62,117 nt of DNA from Lachnospiraceae bacterium (GTDB taxonomy: Bacteria; Bacillota; Clostridia; Lachnospirales; Lachnospiraceae), in the NCBI GenBank assembly GCA_003507655.1, contig DNUZ01000020.1, positions 57,176 through 119,292 on the forward strand, given 5' to 3'. Position 1 is the first letter of the stretch. Each line of letters starts with the position of its first letter. Positions 7,540-17,710 of this stretch are shown piece by piece. Under the pieces are notes generated by a model. That model did not search any database, was not told where the DNA came from, and saw only the letters and a list, made by a program, of their open reading frames with translations. The translations under genes were made by a program, and so were the position numbers.

Positions 7540-8400
7540 ATGACAAAGATAAAATACCGTTTTAAAGGGCATGAAAGCTTTATTTTGCGGGAGGGCTGGC
7601 TCAATAAAGGCATGAGGGAAGTGAGAAATGATCCGTTTGTTTTTTCGCAGAACTATGGAGCAGATGTGCTTGGGGTGGGTCCGAACATGGCAAAGGCGAT
7701 CCGCTATTGGATGCGTACCTGCGGATTGTTAGAAGAGCGGGGAAAACAGGGTGTATTCCTTTCAAAGCTCGGAGAGCAGATCTGGGAATATGACAAATAT
7801 TTAGAGGAAACATTTTCCCTGTGGATCATTCACTGCAATATCGTAAAAAATCGTGGGCAGGCAACCGCGTGGAATCTTTTTTTTAATGAATATGATGAAA
7901 TGGAATTTACCAAAGACGAACTGGTAAAGGAGCTGATAAACAAAGCAGGAAATCTGGACGGACTTGAAAAATTTTCGGAAAAATCCGTAGAAGCAGACGG
8001 AGAGGCACTGCTTCGTATGTATGTAAGAAAGCCGGAGCGGGGAAGTGATCCGGAGGAAAAGAACATCAGCCCGTTTGGCATCTTTGAACTGGTAAAACAA
8101 AAGGGCAGTCTTTACTGGAAAAGCCAGCCGCCGCTGCATCTGCTTCCGGCAGAGATCGTCGGGTATCTTTTGAAAGACTGTACATCCAAAGAAGGAGCTG
8201 TCAGTATCGATGATCTTCTGACAGGAAAGGATTCGCCGGGCAGGATCCTGAATTTGAAGAGGACCGGTCTGGTAGAAAAACTTGAAGAGTTAGAACAAAA
8301 AAATTATATACAAATGAACCGGACAGCAGGCTTGGACATGGTATATCTGAACCAGTCTGTAACAGGAGAAGAAATTGTTAAAAAATACTTCCGACCATAG
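7540..8400 (+). CDS. sspB: SspB-like DUF4007 protein (putative DNA nickase)
   Basis: A 286-residue protein beginning MTKIKYRFKGHESFILREGWLNKGMREV. The FKGHESFxLREGWL opening is characteristic of DUF4007, a family found beside PAPS-reductase-like genes. In the described SspABCD system the DUF4007 protein SspB is reported to nick DNA, giving access for sulfur insertion into one strand. A winged-helix-like region is suggested by KAIRYWMRTCGLLEERGK near residue 48, and another near the C-terminus (LNLKRTGLVEKLEELEQKNYIQ). It begins 14 bases after sspD. Function is by family and context. Confidence 0.78.
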   Translation: MTKIKYRFKGHESFILREGWLNKGMREVRNDPFVFSQNYGADVLGVGPNMAKAIRYWMRTCGLLEERGKQGVFLSKLGEQIWEYDKYLEETFSLWIIHCNIVKNRGQATAWNLFFNEYDEMEFTKDELVKELINKAGNLDGLEKFSEKSVEADGEALLRMYVRKPERGSDPEEKNISPFGIFELVKQKGSLYWKSQPPLHLLPAEIVGYLLKDCTSKEGAVSIDDLLTGKDSPGRILNLKRTGLVEKLEELEQKNYIQMNRTAGLDMVYLNQSVTGEEIVKKYFRP

Positions 8401-8421
8401 AGAAGAGGGGAGAACAGACAG

Positions 8422-11400
8422 ATGAAAAATTTCGTAAATGTAGACACAAGATTTCAAAAATCAATCAATCTTACTTTAGATACAGGGGATATGGCATTGG
8501 TAAACCGTTATATACCGACACGTTCCTCCGTATCTATATTAAAACAGTATCTGACAAATATCGTGCGGGGACAGGGAGAACATGCAACGATATTGATCGG
8601 TCCTTATGGAAAAGGAAAATCACATCTTTTACTGGTATTGCTGGCGTTGCTGTGTAAAAGCAAAGACGAGACAGCAGAAATACAGAAAAAAATCATAGAA
8701 GCCGACAATTCAACAAAGTTGCTTTTTATGGAGCTTGCCGAAGTGGGAAGACCGTTTTTGCCGGTGATCGTCTCTTCTTTTCAGGGAGATTTAAACGAAT
8801 CATTTATTTTTGCATTACAGGAGGCATTAAAAAAGACCGGTATCAGAGATCTGCCGCTTCCGAGTGAGTACAGTGAAGCCGTCCGTACGATGGAGAGTTG
8901 GAAGGAATCCTATCCCGACACCTATCAGCGGTTTGAAAAAATGTTAGAAGAGAGAGGATGTACCGCCTCTTTATTTAAGGAACGTTTAAAAAAACAAAAA
9001 GAAGCTGCACTCTTAGAATTCAAAGAATTTTACCCGGTACTGACATCCGGAAGTGTTTTCAATCCAATGGTGCAAAAAGAAGCACTTCGGGTCTATGAAG
9101 AGGTCAACCGTGTGCTTTGTGCAAAGTACGGATATGCCGGCATTTATATCATCTTTGATGAATTCAGTAAGTATATAGAAGGACATGAAGCAAAGAATTT
9201 TGCAAAGGATATGAAGATTTTGCAGGATATGTGCGAATTGGCAGACAGCCGGAAAGAAGAGCAGATGTATCTGACCTTTGTGGCGCATAAGAGTATCCAT
9301 GAGTATGTCAAAAGTATTGATTCGGAAATGATCCAGGCATTCCGTGGGGTAGAAGGGCGGCTGAAAGAGATCCGGTTTGTAGTTTCTTCCCAGAATAATT
9401 ATGAACTGATTGAGCATGCACTGCATAAGAAAGAGGGATTTTATACCTCGGAAATACAGGAAAGGGCAGAAGCGTCTTATCAGCTTGCCTGTTTTTCACA
9501 TCTTTTTGAAAAAGAGGATTTTAATCAGATCGTGGCAAAAGGCTGCTATCCGCTGACTCCGGTATGTGCATATGCACTGCTGAATATCAGTGAAAAAATC
9601 GGACAGAACGAAAGAACGGTTTTTACATTTTTAGCGGGAAACGAACCGGGCAGCCTAAACCGCATTATGGAGGGCAGGAACAGAGAAAATCTGATCGGTG
9701 TAGAATATGTCTATGATTATTTCAAAAATCTGTTTCGGGAGACTGTGGATGAGACCTATATCCATAACGAATGGTTAAAAGCAGAGTATGCTTTAACGAA
9801 AGCGGATACGGAGATTGAAAAAAGGATCATTAAGGCAATGGCGATCATCCGTATGATACGCCGCCCGGAAGAGTTAGCGGTACTGAATAAGCCGATCTGT
9901 CTAGCGTTGAATATCGAAAAAGAAGAGTGTGACAAGGCAATGCGTGAGCTGATGAAAAAAGAGGTGGTCTTTTTCCGCTCAAGTCTTGGTACCTATGCAT
10001 TTAAGAACAATATCGGTATTAATATCGAGGAGGCGATTGAAAAAGAAATCCGGCGGCTGCGTCATAGCATCAATACCTGTAAAGTGTTAAACGAGATTTC
10101 CGAACTGACCTATGCCGTTCCAAAACAGTACAATCAGGACCGTGCAATGACAAGATATTTCCGATATGAATTCATTGAATATGAAGACTTCCTTTCCATT
10201 GGCAGTGCAAAGGTCTTTTTCGAGCACCGTTTTTCCGATGGATATATCTTAGCGATCGTGACAGCAGACAAGGTAGAAAAGGAAAAAGTGCTGCGTCATC
10301 TGCGGGAATTAGGAGATGAACGTATTATCGTATTACTGCCGAAAGAAGAGTTTGTATCGGAGTGGGCGCTTTTGCGTCTTGCAGCAGTCAGAAGCCTTGC
10401 ACAGGATGAGCATTTTATTGAAGAAAATAAAGCACTCCGTCAGGAATTAGACCTCTATGAGGAAGATATCCGATATGAAGTGAACGAGAGATTAAAAAGG
10501 GATTTTATGCCGGAAAACGGAGGCTGTTATGTGCTTCATACAAGCAGAAAAGAGCCGCATATCAGAACCGGAATGGAATTTAACCGGTATTTAAGCCAGA
10601 TTTGCGAAGACTACTATTCGTTAGCACCGAGAATCAACCATGAGCTTTTGAATATTCAGAATGTGCAGGGGCAGTACTTAAAGGCGAGAAATGACGTAGT
10701 AAGGGCTATCTTAGATGGAAAAGATTTAGAAGAATATGAGCGGGGCAGCAGTCCTCAGGCAATGGTATATCGTGCAGCATTTCTTCGGACAGGTCTTGCC
10801 GGAGAAGAGTTTCCGTTAGACGGCGGCTGTCGAAAGATCATGGAGGAGATCGAGGACTTTTTTGTGAAAGCAAGCGGAAAGCGGGCATCCTTTCAGATTC
10901 TCTATGAGCGTTTGCAGGGAAAAGATTACGGGGTAAGAAAAGGCGTACTTCCGCTGTTTCTTGCGTGGAAATTTTATCTGCTAGAAGGCATGCCGGTGCT
11001 GTACCTTGGAAATAAGGAACTGCTGATCACGGTAGAAGTGCTGAACAATATCAACCAGTTTCCGGAAAGCTATGATCTTTATATAGAAAAGAAAGATATG
11101 GAAAAAGAGCTTTATTTACAGGAAATGGAGGATATCTTTTGTGATGCGCAGACGGAAAAGATCATACGTTCCAACCGACTTTCCGTCATTATGGAAAATA
11201 TGCAGAAATGGTATCGTTCCCTGCCGCAGTATACGCGGGTCAGTGAACGCTATCCGCAGGAAATGCTCTATGCGGTCAGAAATTTCCGAAGGTTATTAAA
11301 GCAGACGGAGTTAAATCCGAGAGAATTTTTGTTTGAGCAGCTTCCGAATGCCATGGATTCTTCTAAAAATCATATGACGGGGCTTATAGTCAGGGAAATG

Positions 11401-11952
11401 AAGCGGAGCATGGATACGCATTTTGAAAATGCGATAGAAGATACGGCAAAGGAGATCAAAAAAATATTTGGTGCAAAAGAAAGCGACAGTCTCAAGGCAT
11501 GTCTGCAGGACTGGTATGGCAGACAGCAAAACCGTTCCAAACGCTATGTATTGAACAAAAAGATCAAGAGTTTTATGGAATATGTGGGAGAACTGAATAC
11601 CAACGACGAGCGGGAGATTGTTGCCGTATTATCCAAACGTCTGGAAGATATCTATATTGAGGACTGGAATGACAGATTACAGGAAAAATTTCTGCGTGAC
11701 ATTACAAAGATACGCCAAAAGACAGAGGCGGCAAAGGAAGATGCCGGTTTAGAGAACGGACAAAAAGAGATTTTCCTAAAGACGGCGGATGGAGCGGAAA
11801 TCCACAAATATTATGATGCGGATGTAAAAGACAGCACCAGTGAATTTTTGAAAAATATGATCGAAGAGGCACTGGATAACTTTGGAGACAGCTTAGAGAC
11901 AAATCAGAAAGTGGCTGTTTTAGCGGAGGCTTTAGAAAAACTATTACAGTAG
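8422..11952 (+). CDS. sspC: SspC-like large P-loop ATPase
   Basis: An 1176-residue ATPase. Walker A is GPYGKGKS at residues 60-67 and Walker B is YIIFDE at 242-247, followed by a sensor-like LTFVAHKSIHEY region. The long remainder is mostly helical and charged. The size and plan fit the DNA-dependent ATPase of Ssp cassettes; large ATPases of BREX (BrxC/PglY) look similar, but no BREX methylase, protease or phosphatase gene is nearby. It follows sspB by 21 bases, after GAAGAGGGGAG. It likely drives DNA engagement by the nickase and sulfur-transfer proteins. Confidence 0.7.
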   Translation: MKNFVNVDTRFQKSINLTLDTGDMALVNRYIPTRSSVSILKQYLTNIVRGQGEHATILIGPYGKGKSHLLLVLLALLCKSKDETAEIQKKIIEADNSTKLLFMELAEVGRPFLPVIVSSFQGDLNESFIFALQEALKKTGIRDLPLPSEYSEAVRTMESWKESYPDTYQRFEKMLEERGCTASLFKERLKKQKEAALLEFKEFYPVLTSGSVFNPMVQKEALRVYEEVNRVLCAKYGYAGIYIIFDEFSKYIEGHEAKNFAKDMKILQDMCELADSRKEEQMYLTFVAHKSIHEYVKSIDSEMIQAFRGVEGRLKEIRFVVSSQNNYELIEHALHKKEGFYTSEIQERAEASYQLACFSHLFEKEDFNQIVAKGCYPLTPVCAYALLNISEKIGQNERTVFTFLAGNEPGSLNRIMEGRNRENLIGVEYVYDYFKNLFRETVDETYIHNEWLKAEYALTKADTEIEKRIIKAMAIIRMIRRPEELAVLNKPICLALNIEKEECDKAMRELMKKEVVFFRSSLGTYAFKNNIGINIEEAIEKEIRRLRHSINTCKVLNEISELTYAVPKQYNQDRAMTRYFRYEFIEYEDFLSIGSAKVFFEHRFSDGYILAIVTADKVEKEKVLRHLRELGDERIIVLLPKEEFVSEWALLRLAAVRSLAQDEHFIEENKALRQELDLYEEDIRYEVNERLKRDFMPENGGCYVLHTSRKEPHIRTGMEFNRYLSQICEDYYSLAPRINHELLNIQNVQGQYLKARNDVVRAILDGKDLEEYERGSSPQAMVYRAAFLRTGLAGEEFPLDGGCRKIMEEIEDFFVKASGKRASFQILYERLQGKDYGVRKGVLPLFLAWKFYLLEGMPVLYLGNKELLITVEVLNNINQFPESYDLYIEKKDMEKELYLQEMEDIFCDAQTEKIIRSNRLSVIMENMQKWYRSLPQYTRVSERYPQEMLYAVRNFRRLLKQTELNPREFLFEQLPNAMDSSKNHMTGLIVREMKRSMDTHFENAIEDTAKEIKKIFGAKESDSLKACLQDWYGRQQNRSKRYVLNKKIKSFMEYVGELNTNDEREIVAVLSKRLEDIYIEDWNDRLQEKFLRDITKIRQKTEAAKEDAGLENGQKEIFLKTADGAEIHKYYDADVKDSTSEFLKNMIEEALDNFGDSLETNQKVAVLAEALEKLLQ

Positions 11953-11962
11953 AGGAAACATC

Positions 11963-13153
11963 ATGGAAGAATACATTTATCTGGACAATGCCGCAACCAC
12001 TTTTCCAAAACCGGAGGCGGTTTATCGGGCATTGGACTGGGCAAACCGAAATGCAGCAGTCAATGCCGGACGCGGCAGTTATGCATTGGCAGAACAGGCA
12101 AAACAGTTGATCGAAGATACCAGGGGGTTACTTCTGACACTCACAAAGGCGAAAACGGCAGCAGAGGTAGTGTTTACACCCTCTGCTACCTTTGCATGCA
12201 ACCAGATTTTTGGAGGTCTTCCATGGAAAAGAGAAGATATTGTCTATGTCTCACCCTATGAGCATAACGCGGTCATGCGTACCCTGCATTTTTTACAGAA
12301 ACGCTATGGCTTTGCGATAGAGGAATTGTCGGTAGATGCAGGGACCTTAGAGCTTGATTTAGAAAAAATCCGTTATCAGTTTATCCAAAACCCTCCAACG
12401 GTTCTTGCCATGACACATATCAGCAATGTCACAGGGTATATTCTTCCGGTTGAAGAAGTGGCAGCTTTGACAGATACGGAAAAGACGACGGTGATCGTGG
12501 ATGGTTCGCAGGCATTGGGATTGATCCCTGTCCGTCTGGAACAAAGCGACATTGATTACTATATATTTGCGGGTCATAAGACACTTTACGGACCGTTTGG
12601 AGTCGGCGGTTATATCGCACAATCTACAGGAAATGCAGAAAAATTAGGACTTGTGATCGCAGGAGGAACCGGAAGCAATTCACTGAATTTAGAGATGCCG
12701 CAGCTTCTTCCCGACCGTTATGAACCGGGAAGTCCGAACGTACCGGCGATCGCGGGATTGAAAGCGGCGATAGAAACATTTGGAAGTAATTATGAAGAAA
12801 TGTGTCAGACCATAGAGGAGCATTATCAAAAAGAACGGGAACTGACGGAACTGTTAGAGACAGAGCTTCAAAAAATACAGGGAATCCATACTTATTTTCC
12901 ACAGGATAAGGAAAAAAGGAGCGGCATCTGTTCCTTTACGATCGAAGGATATTCTTCGGATGATGTAGGAATGTTGCTCGATGAAGATTATCATATCGCA
13001 GTCCGGTGCGGCTATCACTGTGCACCGTTGATCCATAAATACTTAAAAGACGAACCATACGGGGGAACGGTGCGTGTGGGCATCGGACAGTTTAATACAA
13101 AAGAAGACATCAGGCAACTTATACACGCAGTGGAAGAAATCGCAAGGGGGTAA
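11963..13153 (+). CDS. sspA: Cysteine desulfurase, SspA-like
   Basis: A 396-residue class V aminotransferase-fold enzyme that uses pyridoxal phosphate to take sulfur from cysteine and carry it as a persulfide. It starts MEEYIYLDNAATTFPKPEAV. The PLP lysine is K206 in FAGHKTLYGPFGVGGY. The persulfide cysteine is C353 in RCGYHCAPL, the usual RxGxHCA site. MTHISNVTG and PGSPNVP are further family motifs. It lies in the middle of the cassette with 10-base and 5-base gaps on either side, so it is probably the dedicated sulfur donor rather than the housekeeping IscS or SufS. Confidence 0.85.
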   Translation: MEEYIYLDNAATTFPKPEAVYRALDWANRNAAVNAGRGSYALAEQAKQLIEDTRGLLLTLTKAKTAAEVVFTPSATFACNQIFGGLPWKREDIVYVSPYEHNAVMRTLHFLQKRYGFAIEELSVDAGTLELDLEKIRYQFIQNPPTVLAMTHISNVTGYILPVEEVAALTDTEKTTVIVDGSQALGLIPVRLEQSDIDYYIFAGHKTLYGPFGVGGYIAQSTGNAEKLGLVIAGGTGSNSLNLEMPQLLPDRYEPGSPNVPAIAGLKAAIETFGSNYEEMCQTIEEHYQKERELTELLETELQKIQGIHTYFPQDKEKRSGICSFTIEGYSSDDVGMLLDEDYHIAVRCGYHCAPLIHKYLKDEPYGGTVRVGIGQFNTKEDIRQLIHAVEEIARG

Positions 13154-13158
13154 CAAAA

Positions 13159-15516
13159 GTGAACGACGATTTAAAACGGGTAAATTTAAGAGACATTGTA
13201 GACAGGATTTCGGAGAATACGATTGTACTGCCGGATTTCCAGCGAGGTTTTACATGGAAGGAAAACAATCGGCAGAAAGCATTGTTGGCATCTGTCCTGA
13301 CCAAGCTGCCCATAGGAACGGTTTTATTTTTAAATGTAAAAACAGAAGACTATGGATACAAGAAAATAGGAAAGAATGAAAGAAACATTGACAATTTAGA
13401 GGGAAAGCAGGAAGTAAAGGCGCTGTTAGACGGTCAGCAGAGGATCACGGTCTTAACGGCATTCCTTTCCACGAAACTTCAAAGAGAGAACATTGACGAT
13501 CTCGTATCACCGACACTGGAACGGCGGTATTTTTTAAATCTTCCAAGTTTTCAAAGTGTGATAAATAGCAAAAAAGAAGATCTTTTTGGTGGAACAATCT
13601 TAAGTTTTCCGAATTCTTTTCGGGGAAATTATCCGGAGATCTCCAGTGAGGAGATGAAGGAACGGATCACTTTTGTTCACGATCAAAAGAAAGCATTTTT
13701 ATATGAAAAAGCAGAAACGAAGGATACCCGCGAAATTCGTGAATATTGCAGAAATGTCAATAACAGTGAAGATGGCGATGCTTATCTGCTGCCGTTGTTC
13801 TATCTGTTGGATGCCTGTGAACCGGGGGCACCGGGTGCTGTCATTCTTGAGGATGTAGTCAAAGAAATCGGGGCAGAGTATGAGAAATCCATTAGATCAT
13901 GGCTTCAGGCAGAGGAATATCCAATAGAGGAAAAGGAACAGTATTTAGAAAAATTCGGACTTGAAGACGCACAAAGAGAGGCTGTTTTAGAAGAGATCAA
14001 GACAGGAACACTTTTTTTACCAAAAGAAGAAAGAGAAGATAATTTTTCTGATCTTTTAAAGGAACGGAAAATGCAGTGGGGAATGCACCTTTGTGAATAT
14101 CTGAGAAAATGTATCGAGGATATCCGGCTTTATGAGATTGCAATTTCCGTCAATGATAAAAAGCGCGCCATTGATATCTATGAAAACCTGAACCTGGGAG
14201 GAAAATCCCTAAGTGTCTTTGACCTGATCTTAGCAAAGGCATCCAGGCATACGCAGGAGAAGGGAAATCTCTTTACACAGATCGTAGATGACATAGAGCG
14301 TGACCACAGGGAGGAATATACCTCATTTGTAGAAAAATGCTCGCCGGGTCAGAAGAACAGTTATAAAAATCACATTGCAGACAGCGACAAACCATATTCG
14401 GCAGTGGGACGGATCGGCTGCTGGGATAAATCTCAAAAAGAACTTTCTGCTACCTACATAAAGGCATTGATGAACCTTTTGGGTATCATTGACTATTTTT
14501 CAGAGGGAGATCCGGGATTTAGTCTGCGTGATGCTGAGAAGATCCAAAACCTGAACGTGAAAGTCACAAAAAGAGAATATCTGTTGCAGATTCCATCAGA
14601 AAAAATATACGGTTATGTGGAGGTGGCATGTCAGGGCTTAGACCGCGCAGCCTTATTTTTACAGATGCGGTGTGGAATCCGAAAGCTTGGTGAAATACAT
14701 TACAATCTGATGTGGGTTATCTTAGGAACGGTATTTTTAGATGAAGCATGGTTTGAGGACAGTGAAGTCTTAGATTATATGGAAGTCTGGTATTGGAGTG
14801 CGATTTTATCGGGAGAGTTCAAGATAGAGCAGAACCGGGCATTTATCCGGAATCTTCAGAATGTTTTATCTGAGATTCAAAACATCAAAGAATCCGATAA
14901 GAATTTCACAAAAACTCTTTGCAATAATGTACTGACAGATAAAAAATTTGCAGACCGTGACATTGTTTTAATGAAAAATCCATCCGTATATCCGGAGGAG
15001 GTAATTGGGAATACCATCTGTCAATTTTATTTATCAGAGACATATTCGGATATTTTAAAACCGCTTCCGGAGAAAAACGACTATCAGCCACAAACACTGA
15101 GTGCATTAAACAATTCCGTGAAGCTGCAAAAACATCACATTATGCCGATCGGAAGTCTTAGCGTAAAGTATAAGGATGCCAATAAAACGACAGAAAGACG
15201 GAGAAAAGATAACAGCAGTCCGTATAATTCACCGTTGAATTTCCTGCTGATATCGGAAAAAGCGAATGGGCTGATCCAAAACCATACACTGAAAGAATAC
15301 TTTGAATTGTGTGATCAGACCGCATTAAATAGTGTGGATATTGAAGACCATACATTTACCGATATGTCAGATCGGGAAATCGGATACCGGATCGGTGACG
15401 AAGCATTGCAGATTTTTCTCGAAAAAAGATATGATGATTTTAAGAGCCGTATTACGTCGAAGTGTCGGAATTTATTGAATTGTCCAGACATTTGCTGCGG
15501 AGAGGGAGGAAACTGA
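13159..15516 (+). CDS. sspE: SspE-like DUF262/HNH restriction effector
   Basis: A 785-residue protein with two recognisable ends. The N-terminal DUF262 domain holds IVLPDFQRGFTW and the nucleotide-hydrolysis motif DGQQR at 91-95. The C-terminal DUF1524-type HNH nuclease region has KHHIMPIGS (H659, H660) and SPLNFLL with N694. In the described system SspE senses phosphorothioate DNA, hydrolyses NTP and damages unmodified phage DNA; GmrSD nucleases share the two-domain plan. The start is a GTG at 13159 after AAGGGGGT, five bases past sspA. The middle (residues 150-600) is helical with no motif I recognise. Confidence 0.8.
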   Translation: MNDDLKRVNLRDIVDRISENTIVLPDFQRGFTWKENNRQKALLASVLTKLPIGTVLFLNVKTEDYGYKKIGKNERNIDNLEGKQEVKALLDGQQRITVLTAFLSTKLQRENIDDLVSPTLERRYFLNLPSFQSVINSKKEDLFGGTILSFPNSFRGNYPEISSEEMKERITFVHDQKKAFLYEKAETKDTREIREYCRNVNNSEDGDAYLLPLFYLLDACEPGAPGAVILEDVVKEIGAEYEKSIRSWLQAEEYPIEEKEQYLEKFGLEDAQREAVLEEIKTGTLFLPKEEREDNFSDLLKERKMQWGMHLCEYLRKCIEDIRLYEIAISVNDKKRAIDIYENLNLGGKSLSVFDLILAKASRHTQEKGNLFTQIVDDIERDHREEYTSFVEKCSPGQKNSYKNHIADSDKPYSAVGRIGCWDKSQKELSATYIKALMNLLGIIDYFSEGDPGFSLRDAEKIQNLNVKVTKREYLLQIPSEKIYGYVEVACQGLDRAALFLQMRCGIRKLGEIHYNLMWVILGTVFLDEAWFEDSEVLDYMEVWYWSAILSGEFKIEQNRAFIRNLQNVLSEIQNIKESDKNFTKTLCNNVLTDKKFADRDIVLMKNPSVYPEEVIGNTICQFYLSETYSDILKPLPEKNDYQPQTLSALNNSVKLQKHHIMPIGSLSVKYKDANKTTERRRKDNSSPYNSPLNFLLISEKANGLIQNHTLKEYFELCDQTALNSVDIEDHTFTDMSDREIGYRIGDEALQIFLEKRYDDFKSRITSKCRNLLNCPDICCGEGGN

Positions 15517-15517
15517 T

Positions 15518-15673
15518 ATGGAAAAGAATCGGGACAGCATGATGCAGACATTGAAGTTTGAAGTTTTGCATATGGAAAAGAAGAATCTGCGAAGCAAGGC
15601 AAAGACAGATCAGCGGATGTCAGAGGAATTGCAGAAAATCATCAAGGAATATGCAAGAGGGATAACGGAATAG
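15518..15673 (+). CDS. 51-residue protein in the defence operon
   Basis: A small, highly charged, probably all-helical protein, MEKNRDSMMQTLKFEVLHME to KEYARGITE. The ATG at 15518 follows GAGGGAGGAAAC, a strong site, and the gene starts one base after the sspE stop codon. It ends 12 bases before the DndD-like gene. No motif is recognised. Strong translation signals and tight packing argue that it is real. It could be a small subunit of the downstream ATPase complex. Confidence 0.65.
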   Translation: MEKNRDSMMQTLKFEVLHMEKKNLRSKAKTDQRMSEELQKIIKEYARGITE

Positions 15674-15685
15674 GGGGACAGGTAT

Positions 15686-17710
15686 ATGAAATTTGAAAGT
15701 ATTACCATGGAAAATTTCATGCGGTATAAGGGAAGGAATCATATAGAATTTAGCTGTGATGATGTAAAAAATGTAACGGTAGTTTTAGGAGACAATACGG
15801 TTGGAAAAACGACGATAGCGCAGGCATTCCGCTGGGGACTGTATGGTGCGTTAATGGCAAACGGAACAAAAAGTGCCGGAGATTTTCAGCTTTTAAATAC
15901 GGATATCTTAGAAATGATGGATGCAAACAGCCGTGCGAAGGTAAAAGTAGAGATTACAGCAGTTGACGAAGAAAAACGTTATATCATCACAAGAGAGACA
16001 ACCTATACCAGAGCATTTCCAAAGTTAGAGAGCCGGGAGTTTCAAAAGAAATGTGCGATGCGGATTACCGAGTTAGAGGACATGGAAAGTTATGTCGAGG
16101 TAGACAGCAACGAGATAGAGACACTGATCAATGAACTGTTTCCAAAGAACTTGTCCCACTATTTTTTGTTTGATGGAGAACGGTGGAATGATGTCAGTGT
16201 AGGTGGAGTCCGGGAAAATATCAAAGAATCGGTACATATTTTAACGGGATTATCTGCATATCGCGAGGCGAAGAACCATTTAAAAGATATGGGAAGCAAT
16301 TCCGTTATCAAAAAATTCCGTTCAGAGATCAAGGGATCGGGTGCAGTCTATGATAATTTAGAAGCAGAACGAAAAAAATTAGAGCGTGATATCGAAAAGC
16401 TCCGGGATGAGATTGAGGTATTGGAAGTCAATATCCGGAATTATGAGAAAAAGAATGAAGATATCGAACGTTTCTTAGCAGAAAACCACAATACGGAAGA
16501 ATTGCAAAGGAAAAAGAAACATTTAGAGCTATTGTGTGAGTCCCAGAGAAAGCAAAGTCTTTATTCTTACAAGACATTGGTAAATGCCATCAGCGATAAA
16601 GCCTATATGGTATTTGCCCGGTCAATGCTCCGTGCAAGTATGGAACTATTAAAAAGTGCGAAAATGGAACGACGTGATATCCCATATATGCGTCAGGCAA
16701 CGATAGATTACATCATTAAGAACAAACGGTGTATCTGCGGTCATGAGATTAAAAAAGACAGCAGTGAGTATTTTGCACTGATGGAGCAGCGAAATTATCT
16801 GCCGCCGGCAGATGTCGGTTCCATAATAGGGGACTTTGAGAGAACTGCAAACCGCTGGTACCGCAAAGGTGACGAGCTGTTAGAAGAGATTGACGATTAT
16901 GCAAAAGAAGTAGATGAGAATGTCCGGGAATATCATGATTCCTGTAACCGTTATGAAAAACTGCAAAAGCAGTTAGATGAACATATTGATTTTGCAGAGA
17001 AACGGAGGACACAGCGTTTCTATAAATCGGAGATCCAGCGTTTTTCTAAGGAAAAGGGAGAAAAAGAAGGACGGATCGAAGCCTGCAAAAAGAGAATAGA
17101 AACCACGGAAAAAGAGATGCAAAGCCTAGAAGCAAGAAATGAGCGGAATCGGATCTGGCGGCAACGCTTAGAGATAGCAGAAGAATTGTACCGGCAGCTG
17201 GATAAAGAATTTTCTGAGCAGGAAAATAAGATTTTTCTGGAGTTAAACCGGCAGATACAGGAGAATTTCAGCAAAATGTTTAACGCAAAGGATAAAAAGA
17301 TTGAACTGACACCGAAGTATGAGATTCAGATGCTTTACCGTACGCAGCAGGGATATCGGGAAGAGAAAAATCTGTCCGAAGGCGAGAAAATAGCAAGGAA
17401 CTTTGCGTTTATTGTAACGATCATGGATTTCAGCAGAAGAAAGAAACAGGAAAAGACCGGGCATGAGACAGCAGACAGTGACACCCTTCCGATCGTATTG
17501 GACGGACCGTTTTCTAAGCTGGGAGATGAAAATATCGAATTGATCGCAAAGGTGCTGCCACAGGTTTCGGAACAGGTCATTATCTTTATGTTGAAAAAAG
17601 ACTGGGAGTATACAAAGTTAGATCCTTACGTTGGAAGCAGATATTACATTGATAAAAAACCGGAAGAATCATTTGCAACGATCAAACCGGCAGGGGAGGA
17701 GACAGTTTAA
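15686..17710 (+). CDS. DndD/Rad50-like SMC ATPase
   Basis: A 674-residue SMC-type ATPase. The N-terminal head has Walker A GDNTVGKT at 35-42, preceded by MKFESITMENFMRYKG. Residues about 205-290 and 405-510 are coiled coils. Between them KRCICGHEI (C349, C351) resembles a zinc-hook half-site. The C-terminal head has the signature LSEGE at 563-567 and Walker B PIVLDGPFSKLGD. The plan matches DndD of Dnd phosphorothioation systems, which is not a normal part of SspABCD-E. It may belong to a second effector or accessory module with the flanking small genes. Confidence 0.82.
   Translation: MKFESITMENFMRYKGRNHIEFSCDDVKNVTVVLGDNTVGKTTIAQAFRWGLYGALMANGTKSAGDFQLLNTDILEMMDANSRAKVKVEITAVDEEKRYIITRETTYTRAFPKLESREFQKKCAMRITELEDMESYVEVDSNEIETLINELFPKNLSHYFLFDGERWNDVSVGGVRENIKESVHILTGLSAYREAKNHLKDMGSNSVIKKFRSEIKGSGAVYDNLEAERKKLERDIEKLRDEIEVLEVNIRNYEKKNEDIERFLAENHNTEELQRKKKHLELLCESQRKQSLYSYKTLVNAISDKAYMVFARSMLRASMELLKSAKMERRDIPYMRQATIDYIIKNKRCICGHEIKKDSSEYFALMEQRNYLPPADVGSIIGDFERTANRWYRKGDELLEEIDDYAKEVDENVREYHDSCNRYEKLQKQLDEHIDFAEKRRTQRFYKSEIQRFSKEKGEKEGRIEACKKRIETTEKEMQSLEARNERNRIWRQRLEIAEELYRQLDKEFSEQENKIFLELNRQIQENFSKMFNAKDKKIELTPKYEIQMLYRTQQGYREEKNLSEGEKIARNFAFIVTIMDFSRRKKQEKTGHETADSDTLPIVLDGPFSKLGDENIELIAKVLPQVSEQVIIFMLKKDWEYTKLDPYVGSRYYIDKKPEESFATIKPAGEETV

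Noticed and set aside
8422..11952. BREX BrxC/PglY as identity of the large ATPase
   Set aside because: No PglX methylase, PglZ phosphatase or BrxL/Lon gene is nearby; neighbours are sulfur-modification genes.
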